Origin: Eubacteriales bacterium
GTDB taxonomy: Bacteria; Bacillota; Clostridia; Lachnospirales; Lachnospiraceae
Assembly (NCBI GenBank): GCA_030524175.1
Contig: JAUNHC010000034.1
Location: 1-62,544, forward strand
Direction of reading: 5' to 3'
Length of the DNA: 62,544 nucleotides
Part shown: piece by piece, positions 25,968 to 35,696 of the stretch
Layout: every line of letters begins with the position of its first letter
How positions within the stretch are numbered: position 1 is the stretch's first letter
Made by a program: the position numbers and the translations under genes
Notes under the pieces: generated by a model
Seen by the model: the letters and a program-made list of their open reading frames with translations, nothing else
The model's database searches: none
What the model was told of the DNA's origin: nothing

Positions 25968-26684
25968 TCAAATATTTTCCAGCTTAGAAAACTGGTACTG
26001 CTCATACTGCCCGATAATCTGTTTTCTGCCGTTTCTTCGGATCGGAAACTTCTTTCCGTCTGTCATTTCAAAAGTATCATTATCCTGGTCCTGGATATAT
26101 TCCATGTTCAGCATGATCCCTCTGGTGCAATTCAGAAACTGTAGTTCCGGCAGAAGAGCTGCTATGCCGGAAAAGGAAATACGGTACCTGTATGTCTCAC
26201 CGTTCACTGTAAAAACAGTATAATTATTGTCAGCCTCTATATACATGATCTCCTTCATCTTCAGACTGACCTCCTGCCTGCCGCAGACAAAATCCAGAGT
26301 TTTGTCCTGCTCCGGCAGAGTCCTTTGTGCTTCTGAGAGAACATATGCCATCCGTTCATAACTGCACGGCTTATTAATATAGTCAAAAATATGCAGGGGA
26401 GCTGCTTTGAAGATATACTCCCGGCTGTTGGTGACAAACACCACCAGTACATGCCTGTCCCCCTGGCGTATCTGCTTCACAGTCTCAATACCATCCATAC
26501 CCCGCATAAATACATCCATAAAGATAAGATCAAACTGCCCCGGCTGATAATCCTTTGTAAAAGCCTCCCCGCTGCTGAACTCCTGGGTTTCCACAGAAAT
26601 ATTTTCCCCGTAAGCCCACTTCTCTGCCATTGTTATAAACTTTTCTCTATCCTCTTTATCGTCTTCTACAATCGCAAGCCTCAT
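25968..26684 (-). CDS. LytTR-family response regulator
   Basis: A 238-aa regulator (AgrA/VirR/LytR type). Receiver: IVEDD, phospho-acceptor Asp57 in LIFMDVFMRG, Lys in INKPCSY. LytTR DNA-binding domain from about 135: SLKMKEIMYIEADNNYTVF and LNCTRGIMLNMEYI. Start at ATG 26684 gives the usual MRLAIVEDD opening. It is 16 bp upstream of the kinase leader frame and divergent from the GDSL esterase; direct repeats fitting LytTR sites lie in the 182-bp gap. Confidence 0.92.
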   Translation of the reverse strand: MRLAIVEDDKEDREKFITMAEKWAYGENISVETQEFSSGEAFTKDYQPGQFDLIFMDVFMRGMDGIETVKQIRQGDRHVLVVFVTNSREYIFKAAPLHIFDYINKPCSYERMAYVLSEAQRTLPEQDKTLDFVCGRQEVSLKMKEIMYIEADNNYTVFTVNGETYRYRISFSGIAALLPELQFLNCTRGIMLNMEYIQDQDNDTFEMTDGKKFPIRRNGRKQIIGQYEQYQFSKLENI

Positions 26685-26786
26685 AAAATCACTTCCCAAT
26701 CTTTATGTATACCTGATATTTTAAAGGGTTTCTCTGTGCCGGGCAAGAGGAAGCTTTCAACACTTCACACCCAAAATACGCATTTC

Positions 26787-26814
26787 GCACCAATTCAGAG
26801 ATTTTTTGTACCAA
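26787..26814. promoter_or_regulatory. Direct repeats with 21-bp period, candidate LytTR site
   Basis: GCACCAA (26787-26793) and GTACCAA (26808-26814) lie in matching TTT-rich contexts, 21 bp apart start to start. LytTR regulators typically bind two 9-bp direct repeats with a 12-bp spacer, which is the same period. A TATTAT box follows at 26834-26839 with no consensus -35, as in activated promoters. Confidence 0.5.
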
Positions 26815-26866
26815 ATATTGTAAAATTTTTTTGTATTATTCAAAACCAAATAAAGGAGAGAGAATT

Positions 26867-28558
26867 ATGACACAGAAAAAGTTTAGAAAATTCTTAGCCG
26901 GACTCACTGCTGCCGTCATGGTGGTAAGCACAGGTGCGTTGCCTGCAATAGCTTCATCTCAGTTTGATGACCAGGCAGAAACAGAAAGTTTTTCTGCTGC
27001 TGAGGAAACAGAGATTGACACTGAATTTGCCCCGGAAGAAGAGGCTGTTTTCAGTTCAGAAGCCGAGGATCCCTTCGGCACAGAAGCAGAAGAGACCGAA
27101 GGAATTTCCCTGGCCGGTATGCCGGTTCTCGCAGAATCCCTCACTGACAATACAGGTGATATCATTCCCTTGGCACAATATCTAGCCCTTGGAGACAGCA
27201 TATCCACAGGCTATGGTCTTGAAGACAAAAGCGGCAGCTTTGTAAATCTCCTGGCCAAAAAACAAGGCTTCACAGTAAGCTGCGGTGCAATGGACGGAGC
27301 CGTTTCCCAGATGGTTCTTGGCCTCCTCGCCACAGGACAGTTTGACGCCCAGATATCAGAGGCTGAGCTTATCACCCTTACAGTTGGCGGAAATGATATG
27401 ATGGCAGTCTTCTATCAGATTGCGGCTGACGCTTATAATGCTGCCACCGGAGATTCTGTCACAGCATTGGAAATTCCTGTGATCCTTTCAACCCCCTCTG
27501 ATCCACGCAATGCCGCCCTCACCGCCAGCACCCTCCAGATCATCGCAGGCGGCTATGAAAAAGTTCAGCCGGCCTTTTCCCCTGCACTTGCAGCTTTCGG
27601 GGAAAATTTGAAGAATATCACTGCTTATATCAAAGGAAAAAATCCCAATGCAGTCATTCTTGTTGCCAATCAGTATAACCCATATAAATGGCTTTCTGCT
27701 CCTTATTCCGTGCTGGGTGCATTTTTCAACGGCGGCGTTACAGAGCTGAATGCACAGATCAGTAATGCAGCCAACGGAGCCGGAACTGTATACACAGTTG
27801 TGGACGCTTACAGCGCCTTCGCCGTTTCCCAGGAAAACCTGTGCAACGCATCCTCCCAGCCACTGAATCTGGATTTCCATCCAAACAGTGCAGGACATGC
27901 TGTACTGGCCTCCCTGTTCGAAACCGCAGTGCCGTCCAAAGGACTTGGAAAAGTGATTTTAAACCAGCCCCAGGCAACAGGCAACAGAGTAAATGTGTCC
28001 CTTGCCCAGCCTGTGGATGATGCACAAGGCTATGACTACGTGATCAGCGAAGATCCTGACTGCATCACTGCCGGAGAATATCTTCAGGTTTGCAAGAATC
28101 AGAAGGATTCCGATGGAGATTTCTACTATATTCCGGAAGGCTCCTATTATGTATACTGCCATGCTTGGATGAGAGGCGAGGACGGAAAGAAACAGTTCGG
28201 TGATTGGTCCGAAGCAGTCCAGGTAACCGTATCCTCCGTTACCCCGCAGCAGCCGAATATCCAGAAAGTAACAGTGAAAGGAAATACCGTAACCCTTACC
28301 TATACCCAATGCAAGGATGCTGACGGATATGATGCCGTACTGGGAACTACATTGCAGAAAATCAACGGTGAAAAGCGCCCCACAGCCTACGGCACTAACG
28401 TGGTAAAAATCAAAAAAGGAAACGTGGTAACCCTTACCTTCAAAAATGTAAAAAAAGGGACTTACTATGCAGGAGTTCATGCCTATAACAGAACTTCCGA
28501 AAACGGAAAAAAAGTATTTAGTCCATGGTCTGCAGCAAAGAAAGTTGTTGTAAAATAA
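26867..28558 (+). CDS. Secreted GDSL/SGNH esterase with two C-terminal repeat domains
   Basis: A 563-aa exported hydrolase. Signal peptide about 1-31 (MTQKKFRKFLAGLTAAVMVV, cleavage near AIASS), an acidic Glu-rich linker (about 32-95), then the SGNH hydrolase core: block I LALGDSISTGYG with Ser111, block III GGNDMM, block V DFHPNSAGH. The last about 200 residues form two fibronectin-like repeats (GYDYVISEDPDC..., then GYDAVLGTTLQ...HAYNRTSENGKKVFSPW) closely matching the C-terminus of the surface protein at 41286. They may bind the cell wall or glycans. No LPXTG. ATG at 26867 has AAAGGAGAG upstream. Substrate unknown: acyl lipid or acylated carbohydrate. Confidence 0.92.
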   Translation: MTQKKFRKFLAGLTAAVMVVSTGALPAIASSQFDDQAETESFSAAEETEIDTEFAPEEEAVFSSEAEDPFGTEAEETEGISLAGMPVLAESLTDNTGDIIPLAQYLALGDSISTGYGLEDKSGSFVNLLAKKQGFTVSCGAMDGAVSQMVLGLLATGQFDAQISEAELITLTVGGNDMMAVFYQIAADAYNAATGDSVTALEIPVILSTPSDPRNAALTASTLQIIAGGYEKVQPAFSPALAAFGENLKNITAYIKGKNPNAVILVANQYNPYKWLSAPYSVLGAFFNGGVTELNAQISNAANGAGTVYTVVDAYSAFAVSQENLCNASSQPLNLDFHPNSAGHAVLASLFETAVPSKGLGKVILNQPQATGNRVNVSLAQPVDDAQGYDYVISEDPDCITAGEYLQVCKNQKDSDGDFYYIPEGSYYVYCHAWMRGEDGKKQFGDWSEAVQVTVSSVTPQQPNIQKVTVKGNTVTLTYTQCKDADGYDAVLGTTLQKINGEKRPTAYGTNVVKIKKGNVVTLTFKNVKKGTYYAGVHAYNRTSENGKKVFSPWSAAKKVVVK

Positions 28559-28603
28559 ATGAAAGAATAATACGAACGCATAACAAGAAATATCCCTGAA
28601 GTG

Positions 28604-28655
28604 AAAAAACCTTTAAACGGACGCATTGCAGCAATTGTCCGTTTAAAGGTTTTTT
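28604..28655 (+). terminator. Strong terminator after GDSL esterase
   Basis: Perfect 19-bp stem (28604-28622 with 28637-28655) ending in six U on the plus strand, 45 bp after the stop codon. Confidence 0.92.
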
Positions 28656-28850
28656 AATTAGCAAATTAAAAATACTACGCTTAATTAATAAAGCCTTATT
28701 GCTTTTACCCAATATGTCAGATATAATCTAATCAGCTACAGCTTGACCATATTATATCTAAAGAGGACCGTACATACACAAGTTATTCAAATAATAGTGT
28801 GACAGGAACCTGTTACCTTTAGATAACAGCAGTAAAAAGGGAGAAAAAAA

Positions 28851-31574
28851 ATGAATCATCACGAACAGGATGCTTTATTGGATTCACTAAATGTCAGCGC
28901 TAATAAATGCCTGCTTGACAAAGACCTGACATTTTTGTATGCCAATAATTGTTTTTATAAAAGTACAGGATACACAAAAGAGGAATTTCAAAGTTTATTT
29001 TCATGTTTTAGCGGATACTATAAAAGCCATCCTGATGAGTTCCGGAAAATCATTGAACATGCAAAGTCAGCCATTGATAAAGACATTTGTGCCTTTACCG
29101 TTGATTTGCGTATGCCTCATAAAGAAGGCGGATACCGCTGGTTCCGGATGAATGGAACAATTACAGGTGAGACAGAGGATCACATTCCTGTCCTTTGCTG
29201 CATCAATACAGATATTCATGACATCATCTGCGAAAAAGAGGAAAAGAACCAGTATTTTGAGTGGATGCTTGATGAGTATGTGGGAAATGTGTATGTGAGT
29301 GATATGGACACCTATGAATTGCTGTATTTAAACAAAACAGCAATCGACACATTAATGACCCCGAAAAATGAAATGATTGGCAGGAAATGTTATGAGGTGA
29401 TCCAGGGCCGTACTGCTCCCTGCCCTTTCTGCACAAACCATCTGCTCAGAGAAGATGATGTCTATGAGTGGAAGTTTGACAACCCAAAGCTTAAAAGAAC
29501 CTTCCTGATCCGTAACCGGCAGATCAACTGGTCCGGCCACCGGGGGCGCATAGAGCTCTCCCATGATATGTACAGCACTGTATTTAAACTGTCCCAAAAA
29601 GACAGAGAGCGTGATGCCATCATCAGAACTTCCCCAGGCGGTTTTGCAAGGGTAGATGCAAGAGATATGAACACAATCCTGTGGTACGGCGGCGGATTTT
29701 TAAATATGATCGGCTATACAGAAGAACAGTTTGAAAATGAGCTTCACAGGAAATGTACATATATCCACCCGGACGATATCGGAAAAGCGCTGGACATTAT
29801 GGAAAACGCCAGAAAAACCGGACAAAATACCGTTTCAGAAGGACGGGTGGTAACCAGGAACGGAAAAATCAAAATCCTCACTATGACCTTTAGCTATGTA
29901 AGTGCAGAGGAGAGTTGGGATGGGATTCCGTCCTTCTATAGTATGGGACTTGACGTGACTGAAGACCGGCAGGAGCAGGAACGGCAGCACAAAGCCCTGG
30001 AGGATGCTTACCAGACTGCCAAGGTGGCAAGTGAGGCAAAGACAAATTTTCTTTCCTCCATGTCCCATGATATCAGAACCCCCATGAATGCCATCATGGG
30101 AATGGCTGCAATTGCCAAGATGAACCTGTCATCTCAGGAGAAAACAAATGATTGTCTGAACAAGATACAGATATCGGGACATCACCTGCTGAGCCTGATC
30201 AATGAAGTGCTGGACATGTCCAAAATTGAAAGCGGAAAAATTGACCTTATTCCGGAAGAAGTATGTCTTCCGGATTTGGTGGGGAATGTATCTGATATGC
30301 TGAAATCCTTGATCACTCAAAAGAACCTGGAATTTAAGACAAGCGTCTGCCATGTAACTCATGAGAAAATCATCACAGACGGTGACAGACTGCAGCAGGT
30401 GATCTTGAATCTTCTTTCCAATGCCATCAAGTATACCCCTGACGGCGGTACCGTCAGCCTGCGCATCCAGGAACTGCCTTCTTCAAGCGAACAAAAAGGA
30501 CAGTATGAATTTATCTTTACAGATAACGGGATCGGAATGTCAAAGGATTACGTAGATCATATTTTTGAACCCTTTTCCCGGGCAGATGATTCCCGCATCA
30601 GCAAGATTCAGGGAACAGGGCTTGGCATGGCCATCACAGAGAATATTGTGCGCATGATGAACGGTACGATCGATGTGAAAACCCAGTTGGACAAAGGTAG
30701 CAAATTTACTGTTTCCGTTCAGTTTGACCTGGCAGGGGAAGAGGAATACAGCGGCGGGGAATTGGCCGGGCTTCCTGTTCTGGTTGTGGATGATGACCAG
30801 ATCGTATGTGAAAGTGCCGCAGCCCTTCTGGATGAGCTGGGAATGCGTGGTTACTGGGTATTGTCAGGGATGGAGGCTGTCAGTTGTGTGGAAGCTGCCC
30901 ACAAGACAGGTGATGATTTCTTCGCCGTGATCCTTGATTGGAAAATGCCGGAAATGGATGGCCTGGATACTGTAAAAGCACTGAGAAAACAGTTGGGCGG
31001 CGATGTACCTATCATCATTATATCTGCATATGACTATTCGGAAATAGAAGATGAATTTTTAAAAGCCGGAGCTGATGCCTTCCTGACCAAACCCCTTTTT
31101 AAATCCAAGATGCTGCACGTTCTCCAGTTATTCTGTACTGTACCAAAAACAGATGCCTGCGAAAACTCCACGGAAAGCAGACCTAATCCACTAATGGGCA
31201 AAAAGGTTTTGCTGGCTGAGGACAATGAGCTGAACCGTGAAATCGCATGTGAACTGCTTACTGCCTATGGACTGGATGTGCATACAGCGGAAAACGGACA
31301 GGAGGCAGTGGATGTATTTGAGGCCTCTGAGCCGGGATTTTACGATGTTGTCCTGATGGATATCCAGATGCCAGTCATGGACGGGTACTGCGCAGCGGAA
31401 ACGATCCGGCATTCAAAACACAGTGATGCCCACAAAATCCCAATCCTGGCACTGACGGCCAATGCTTTCACTACAGATGTGGGCAAAGCATACAGTGTGG
31501 GGATGAATGACCACCTTACAAAACCTATAGATATAGAAAAGCTAATGGAGGCACTGGAGCGGTGGATAGATTAA
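28851..31574 (+). CDS. Hybrid PAS histidine kinase with two receiver domains
   Basis: A 907-aa soluble phosphorelay protein with no clear membrane segment. Order: PAS (about 10-125), second PAS-like (about 130-245, with a Cys pair PCPFC), third PAS (about 260-375), HisKA with FLSSMSHDIRTPMNAIMG, HATPase with DNGIGM and GTGLGMAI, receiver 1 (VVDDDQ, ILDWKMPEMDG), receiver 2 (LAEDNELN, VLMDIQMPVMDG, LTKPID). No Hpt domain is present in it. Its end overlaps the start of a GGDEF-EAL gene, so it may act on that protein's cyclic-di-GMP output. The signal is likely intracellular or redox/ligand-based. Confidence 0.92.
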   Translation: MNHHEQDALLDSLNVSANKCLLDKDLTFLYANNCFYKSTGYTKEEFQSLFSCFSGYYKSHPDEFRKIIEHAKSAIDKDICAFTVDLRMPHKEGGYRWFRMNGTITGETEDHIPVLCCINTDIHDIICEKEEKNQYFEWMLDEYVGNVYVSDMDTYELLYLNKTAIDTLMTPKNEMIGRKCYEVIQGRTAPCPFCTNHLLREDDVYEWKFDNPKLKRTFLIRNRQINWSGHRGRIELSHDMYSTVFKLSQKDRERDAIIRTSPGGFARVDARDMNTILWYGGGFLNMIGYTEEQFENELHRKCTYIHPDDIGKALDIMENARKTGQNTVSEGRVVTRNGKIKILTMTFSYVSAEESWDGIPSFYSMGLDVTEDRQEQERQHKALEDAYQTAKVASEAKTNFLSSMSHDIRTPMNAIMGMAAIAKMNLSSQEKTNDCLNKIQISGHHLLSLINEVLDMSKIESGKIDLIPEEVCLPDLVGNVSDMLKSLITQKNLEFKTSVCHVTHEKIITDGDRLQQVILNLLSNAIKYTPDGGTVSLRIQELPSSSEQKGQYEFIFTDNGIGMSKDYVDHIFEPFSRADDSRISKIQGTGLGMAITENIVRMMNGTIDVKTQLDKGSKFTVSVQFDLAGEEEYSGGELAGLPVLVVDDDQIVCESAAALLDELGMRGYWVLSGMEAVSCVEAAHKTGDDFFAVILDWKMPEMDGLDTVKALRKQLGGDVPIIIISAYDYSEIEDEFLKAGADAFLTKPLFKSKMLHVLQLFCTVPKTDACENSTESRPNPLMGKKVLLAEDNELNREIACELLTAYGLDVHTAENGQEAVDVFEASEPGFYDVVLMDIQMPVMDGYCAAETIRHSKHSDAHKIPILALTANAFTTDVGKAYSVGMNDHLTKPIDIEKLMEALERWID

Positions 31575-34435
31575 ATGATACAACAAGTATGATAAACAGG
31601 ACAGATCATTGTAAAATGATATTTTTTGAATGGGATATGGAATCAGATATCATCATGTATTCGTCAGACAGAAAAAGTAACCGGCGGCAGAAATTCAAGA
31701 AAACCACCGGACAGGGATTCGCTGCCACAATTCATCCCAATGACCTCCCGGATGTAGAGAAATTCCGTAACGATATGGTTAAAGGCTTTTTATATTCAAG
31801 TGTAGAATACCGTATCAAAAATACTGACGGCAACTATGTATGGTACCGTAGTTACGCCATGACTTTGGACAATACTGAAAAAAGGACATGTAAAGCAGCA
31901 GGGCTGACATTTAATATCAATGATGAAAAGCAGGCGATGGTAAAGCTGAAAACCAGAGCTGAACAGGATGCCCTCACCGGGCTCTTTAACCGTGAGGAAA
32001 CAGAGAGTCAGATCAAGCGGCATCTTCTGCAGAATCCTTCTGACTACTGTGCCCTGTTTATGATAGACACAGACAACTTTAAACAGGTAAATGATTCCAA
32101 AGGGCACATGCTTGGGGATACCGTTTTAAAAGAAATGGCTGAAGCCATGAAAAAGACAATGCGGGCAGATGATGTGGTGGGAAGGATCGGAGGGGATGAG
32201 TTCACAATATTCATGAAAAATATCCCTTCCCGTGAAGCCGCCAAAAATAAGGCTGAAAAATTGTCAGAAGTTTTCCGCCATTTGTTTGAGCAGGAAAAAA
32301 CAGCCCTGCAAATCACCTGCAGTATCGGTGTGGCAGTATATCCTGAAGACGGAAAAGATTTCAAAACCTTATATAAACATGCTGATCAAGCCCTGTATCA
32401 TGCCAAACACCAGGGAAAAAACAGATACATGATATATGACCCTGATATCTCCTATAAATTTAAAGATTCCGGACAATCCTCTCTGGGGACAGTCATTGAC
32501 TCAGAATATTCTCCTGCAGAATCTATGGGAGATATCCTGGCTGATATCATACGGATCCTCTATAAGACGGAAGATATAGACCAAGCGATCAATCTGACAC
32601 TGAAAGTTGTGGGAGAAAGATTTAATGTGAGCAGGGCCTATATTTTTGAATCTCCGGATAATGGAAAACACTTTGACAATACATATGAATGGTGCAGTGA
32701 GGGAACTGAACCTCAAATACAGAACCTGCAGAATATAGACAGTGAGCAGGCGGGGGATTATACTGCCTTGTTTGGTGACAATTCTATCTTTTATTGCAGA
32801 GATACAAGCTTGCTGGAGCCAAAAGTAAGAACGCTTTTGGCTGGTCAGGGAATCTATTCCACACTTCAATGCGCATTTTGGAAGGGTGATGAATTTGCCG
32901 GATTCATTGGATTTGATGAATGTACCGGGCTGCGGTTGTGGACACGGGAAGAAGCAGATATCCTGCTGCTTGTCTCCCAGATGGCAGCAACCTTTCTGCA
33001 AAAAGGCCGGGTAATGGAAACAAACACTGCGATGCAGCAGCAGATGCGCATGATCCTGGATTCAAAAGATGCCCAGGAATCAGCGGAGAAAAGTATTGTA
33101 GAATGTATCCGATGGCTCGAATCGTCAGATTATCTCATGGATGGGATTATATATGTGATGGAGATGATCAGGGATTATTACCAGTCTGACCGTGTTTATA
33201 TCATTGAAACAGATGAGAAACACAGGACCTGCAGTAATACATATGAAATCTGTGCTGAAAAGGTTCCTCCCCAGATAGACCTGCTCCAGGATGTTCCCAT
33301 TGAAACCATCTCCTTCTGGATGAAACAGTTCGGTAAAAACGGATATATTATCATTGACAATGTAGACGAACTGGAGGCTGACCGCCAGTGGGAACGTGAA
33401 ATCCTTAAGGTGCAGGGTGTAAGCAGTCTGATGGCTGTCCCTCTGTATGTAAAAGACGAAATGAAAGGTTTCTTAGGCGTTGACAATCCCAAATGTTATA
33501 AAAATAATTTCCGTTATCTTAAGGAGCTAAGCTTTTTCCTTGGAAATGAAATCGCCAAAAATGCCTTAAAAAAGAAACTGGAACAGACAAGTTACCAGGA
33601 AACTCTGACCGGACTGGAAGCCAGAAGCCTACATTCATCAACCAAACAAGAATATTACAAAAAGAAAAAAGAGCTCACCAAATCTTTCCTGAATAAAGAA
33701 TACTTGATTTATCTCCAGCCAAAGCTAAATGTAAAAACAGGACAGGTAGATTCTGCAGAAGCACTGGTCCGTTACAGAGAAAAAGACGGTACTATTCTCC
33801 CGCCTGCTGAATTCATCCCCACAGCAGAACGAAATAAACTGATTTCTGACATAGACTTCTTTGTGATAAAACAAGTTTGCTGTATCCTGGAAAAGTGGAA
33901 AGACACCCCTTTGTCTGATTTAAAACTATCCTTGAATTTATCATGGATCACTATGTCAGATCCTCATTTTTTACAACAGTTCCTGGATATATTCAATCAG
34001 TATGACATCTCCCCCGGGCAGTTGCTGCTGGAGATCAGAGGGGCTGACGATTCCATAAATACACAGCAAATGGTCCATATACTGAAAAAATTAAAACAAA
34101 ATGGTTTCTGTATTGTACTGGATAATTTCGGCTCAGAATACTCCCCCTTGGAGTTCCTCACAAAGGCATCTTTTGATATTTTAGATATTGACTTAAGTAT
34201 TGTCCAAAACATCAAAAATACAAAAAACGGAGAAATTTTAATGAGGCATACCATTAATATGGGCCATGATATTGGGGCTGTGTGCTGTGCCGAAGGAGTA
34301 GAAACAGCCCAGCAGTTTGACTTAATGAAGGATATTGGCTGCGATTATATACAAGGGTATTTTATAGACCGCCCCCTGCCTGCAGCACAGTTTGAAGAAA
34401 AATATAAAGAAGTGCCGGATAATACCGGATTATGA
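31562..34435 (+). CDS. PAS-GGDEF-GAF-GAF-EAL cyclic-di-GMP protein
   Basis: A 957-aa signalling protein starting GTG 31562, 13 bp inside the upstream kinase gene (no ribosome site before the next in-frame ATG at 31589). PAS about 10-125; GGDEF domain with intact motif 210-214 and an RADD I-site five residues before it, so an active, product-inhibited diguanylate cyclase is likely. Two GAF-like domains (about 325-490 and 510-680). EAL domain with EAL at 733-735 and Gln/Glu of AEGVET and YIQGYF kept, but DDFG reads LDNFG and the catalytic Lys of LKID reads LDID. Phosphodiesterase activity is therefore doubtful. Confidence 0.92.
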   Translation: MDRLNDTTSMINRTDHCKMIFFEWDMESDIIMYSSDRKSNRRQKFKKTTGQGFAATIHPNDLPDVEKFRNDMVKGFLYSSVEYRIKNTDGNYVWYRSYAMTLDNTEKRTCKAAGLTFNINDEKQAMVKLKTRAEQDALTGLFNREETESQIKRHLLQNPSDYCALFMIDTDNFKQVNDSKGHMLGDTVLKEMAEAMKKTMRADDVVGRIGGDEFTIFMKNIPSREAAKNKAEKLSEVFRHLFEQEKTALQITCSIGVAVYPEDGKDFKTLYKHADQALYHAKHQGKNRYMIYDPDISYKFKDSGQSSLGTVIDSEYSPAESMGDILADIIRILYKTEDIDQAINLTLKVVGERFNVSRAYIFESPDNGKHFDNTYEWCSEGTEPQIQNLQNIDSEQAGDYTALFGDNSIFYCRDTSLLEPKVRTLLAGQGIYSTLQCAFWKGDEFAGFIGFDECTGLRLWTREEADILLLVSQMAATFLQKGRVMETNTAMQQQMRMILDSKDAQESAEKSIVECIRWLESSDYLMDGIIYVMEMIRDYYQSDRVYIIETDEKHRTCSNTYEICAEKVPPQIDLLQDVPIETISFWMKQFGKNGYIIIDNVDELEADRQWEREILKVQGVSSLMAVPLYVKDEMKGFLGVDNPKCYKNNFRYLKELSFFLGNEIAKNALKKKLEQTSYQETLTGLEARSLHSSTKQEYYKKKKELTKSFLNKEYLIYLQPKLNVKTGQVDSAEALVRYREKDGTILPPAEFIPTAERNKLISDIDFFVIKQVCCILEKWKDTPLSDLKLSLNLSWITMSDPHFLQQFLDIFNQYDISPGQLLLEIRGADDSINTQQMVHILKKLKQNGFCIVLDNFGSEYSPLEFLTKASFDILDIDLSIVQNIKNTKNGEILMRHTINMGHDIGAVCCAEGVETAQQFDLMKDIGCDYIQGYFIDRPLPAAQFEEKYKEVPDNTGL

Positions 34436-34473
34436 CCATGCCTGTGGCTGGTTCCATATCAGCGAAAAAATAT

Positions 34474-34513
34474 AAAGAGGAGTATCAGAAAATGTAATTT
34501 CTGTCTCCTCTTT
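34474..34513 (+). terminator. Terminator after GGDEF-EAL gene
   Basis: Stem AAAGAGGAG/CTCCTCTTT (34474-34482 with 34505-34513) continued by an inner CAGAAA/TTTCTG stem, followed by UUUUC on the plus strand. Could also serve the convergent metallophosphoesterase gene. Confidence 0.8.
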
Positions 34514-34542
34514 TTCATTTCCCTCATTCATTTCACCCAAGG

Positions 34543-35397
34543 TCAAAGATAGATATGAAATAATGCAATCTCAGGCACAACACCGAATCTTGCGGAAATA
34601 TGGGTGGTTCCGATCCCTGTATTCACATATAATTTTGACTGCACATTCTGTCCCAGGCTGTACATCCCTCCGCTGTACTTTGTGGACAGAGAGGTGACTG
34701 CCACTGCCTTTTCATTTAAGAACGGCAGGAAAGGAATATTTATCTGTCCTCCGTGGCTATGTCCGCTTAAAATAATATCATAATTGTAATCCAAATAAAT
34801 TTCTGCCACATCCGGTTCATGAGTTAAAAGTATATCATAATCGGAATCATATATTTTTGTGGAATCAGGCATATAAGGGGCTCCCAGCAAGGAATCATCC
34901 AGCCCTGTAAATAAAATCTTCTTTTCATTATCCAGGGTCACATACCAATTCCCGTTTTTTAGCAGCGTGAAACCAGACCGTTCCATGATAGCTTCATACT
35001 GTCTCGCTGCACCTCCGCCATAGTCCCTGTTCCCCCATATTGCGATTTTATCGTATTTTGCCTGGATTTTCTGCAGTTCATTTACTACATTTTCATCGTC
35101 ATTGTATGTGGCATAATTGTCGTATAAATCACCTGTAAAAAGTACAATATCAGGGCTTTGGCTGTTAACTTTGTTTACTATTTTCTGCAGATTTTTATAA
35201 GTAAAATCCTCTTTAATGTGGATATCAGAAATCTGTACTATTTTTATATCCGCTGTATCAGCCTGTTTCTCATTCAGTGTATATGCATTGGTTTCAAGGC
35301 GGTACGGTTCAATCTTAAAGGCATAGAACACACAGCCCGCCCCTGCCAGAACAAACAGCATACATAATATCAATATATTTCTGAAAAACTTGATCAT
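34543..35397 (-). CDS. Membrane-anchored metallophosphoesterase
   Basis: A 284-aa calcineurin-like phosphoesterase with one N-terminal membrane helix (about 5-27) and an outward-facing catalytic domain (YkuE-like). Metal-site blocks: VQISDIHI, GDLYDNYA, GNRD, LTHEPDV and GHSHGGQ. The third block is GNRD rather than the commoner GNHD. Possible substrates are UDP-sugar lipid or nucleotide phosphodiesters at the membrane surface. It is transcribed alone, with a hairpin upstream separating it from the esterase gene. Confidence 0.88.
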   Translation of the reverse strand: MIKFFRNILILCMLFVLAGAGCVFYAFKIEPYRLETNAYTLNEKQADTADIKIVQISDIHIKEDFTYKNLQKIVNKVNSQSPDIVLFTGDLYDNYATYNDDENVVNELQKIQAKYDKIAIWGNRDYGGGAARQYEAIMERSGFTLLKNGNWYVTLDNEKKILFTGLDDSLLGAPYMPDSTKIYDSDYDILLTHEPDVAEIYLDYNYDIILSGHSHGGQINIPFLPFLNEKAVAVTSLSTKYSGGMYSLGQNVQSKLYVNTGIGTTHISARFGVVPEIALFHIYL

Positions 35398-35522
35398 TGT
35401 TTCCGCTCCTTTTTATAAATTTCAATATGTTAAGAGTGGATTTGTGACAACCGCGTTACAAAATTTCACAGTCCAGTCAGAATTTTTGTGTGCAGGAGGT
35501 TATACTTGAGTTGGTGATAAAT

Positions 35523-35563
35523 AAACGGCGCCGTGCCTCTGCTTAGAGTACATGGCGCCGTTT
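35523..35563. terminator. GC-rich terminator behind the CE1-like esterase
   Basis: Perfect 10-bp stem AAACGGCGCC/GGCGCCGTTT (35523-35532 with 35554-35563), with a small inner CTCT/AGAG stem. Lies between the esterase stop and the metallophosphoesterase start. Confidence 0.75.
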
Positions 35564-35696
35564 TGTCCTCCCGGGAATTTTCCATCCCGGACTCAAAACC
35601 GCAGTTTTATCATATCATTAGTTATGCTGTTTTTCAAGAGACAATACCTTACATGTCATAGACTTATATAGCCCAAAATTTGAGTTAATATATTCT

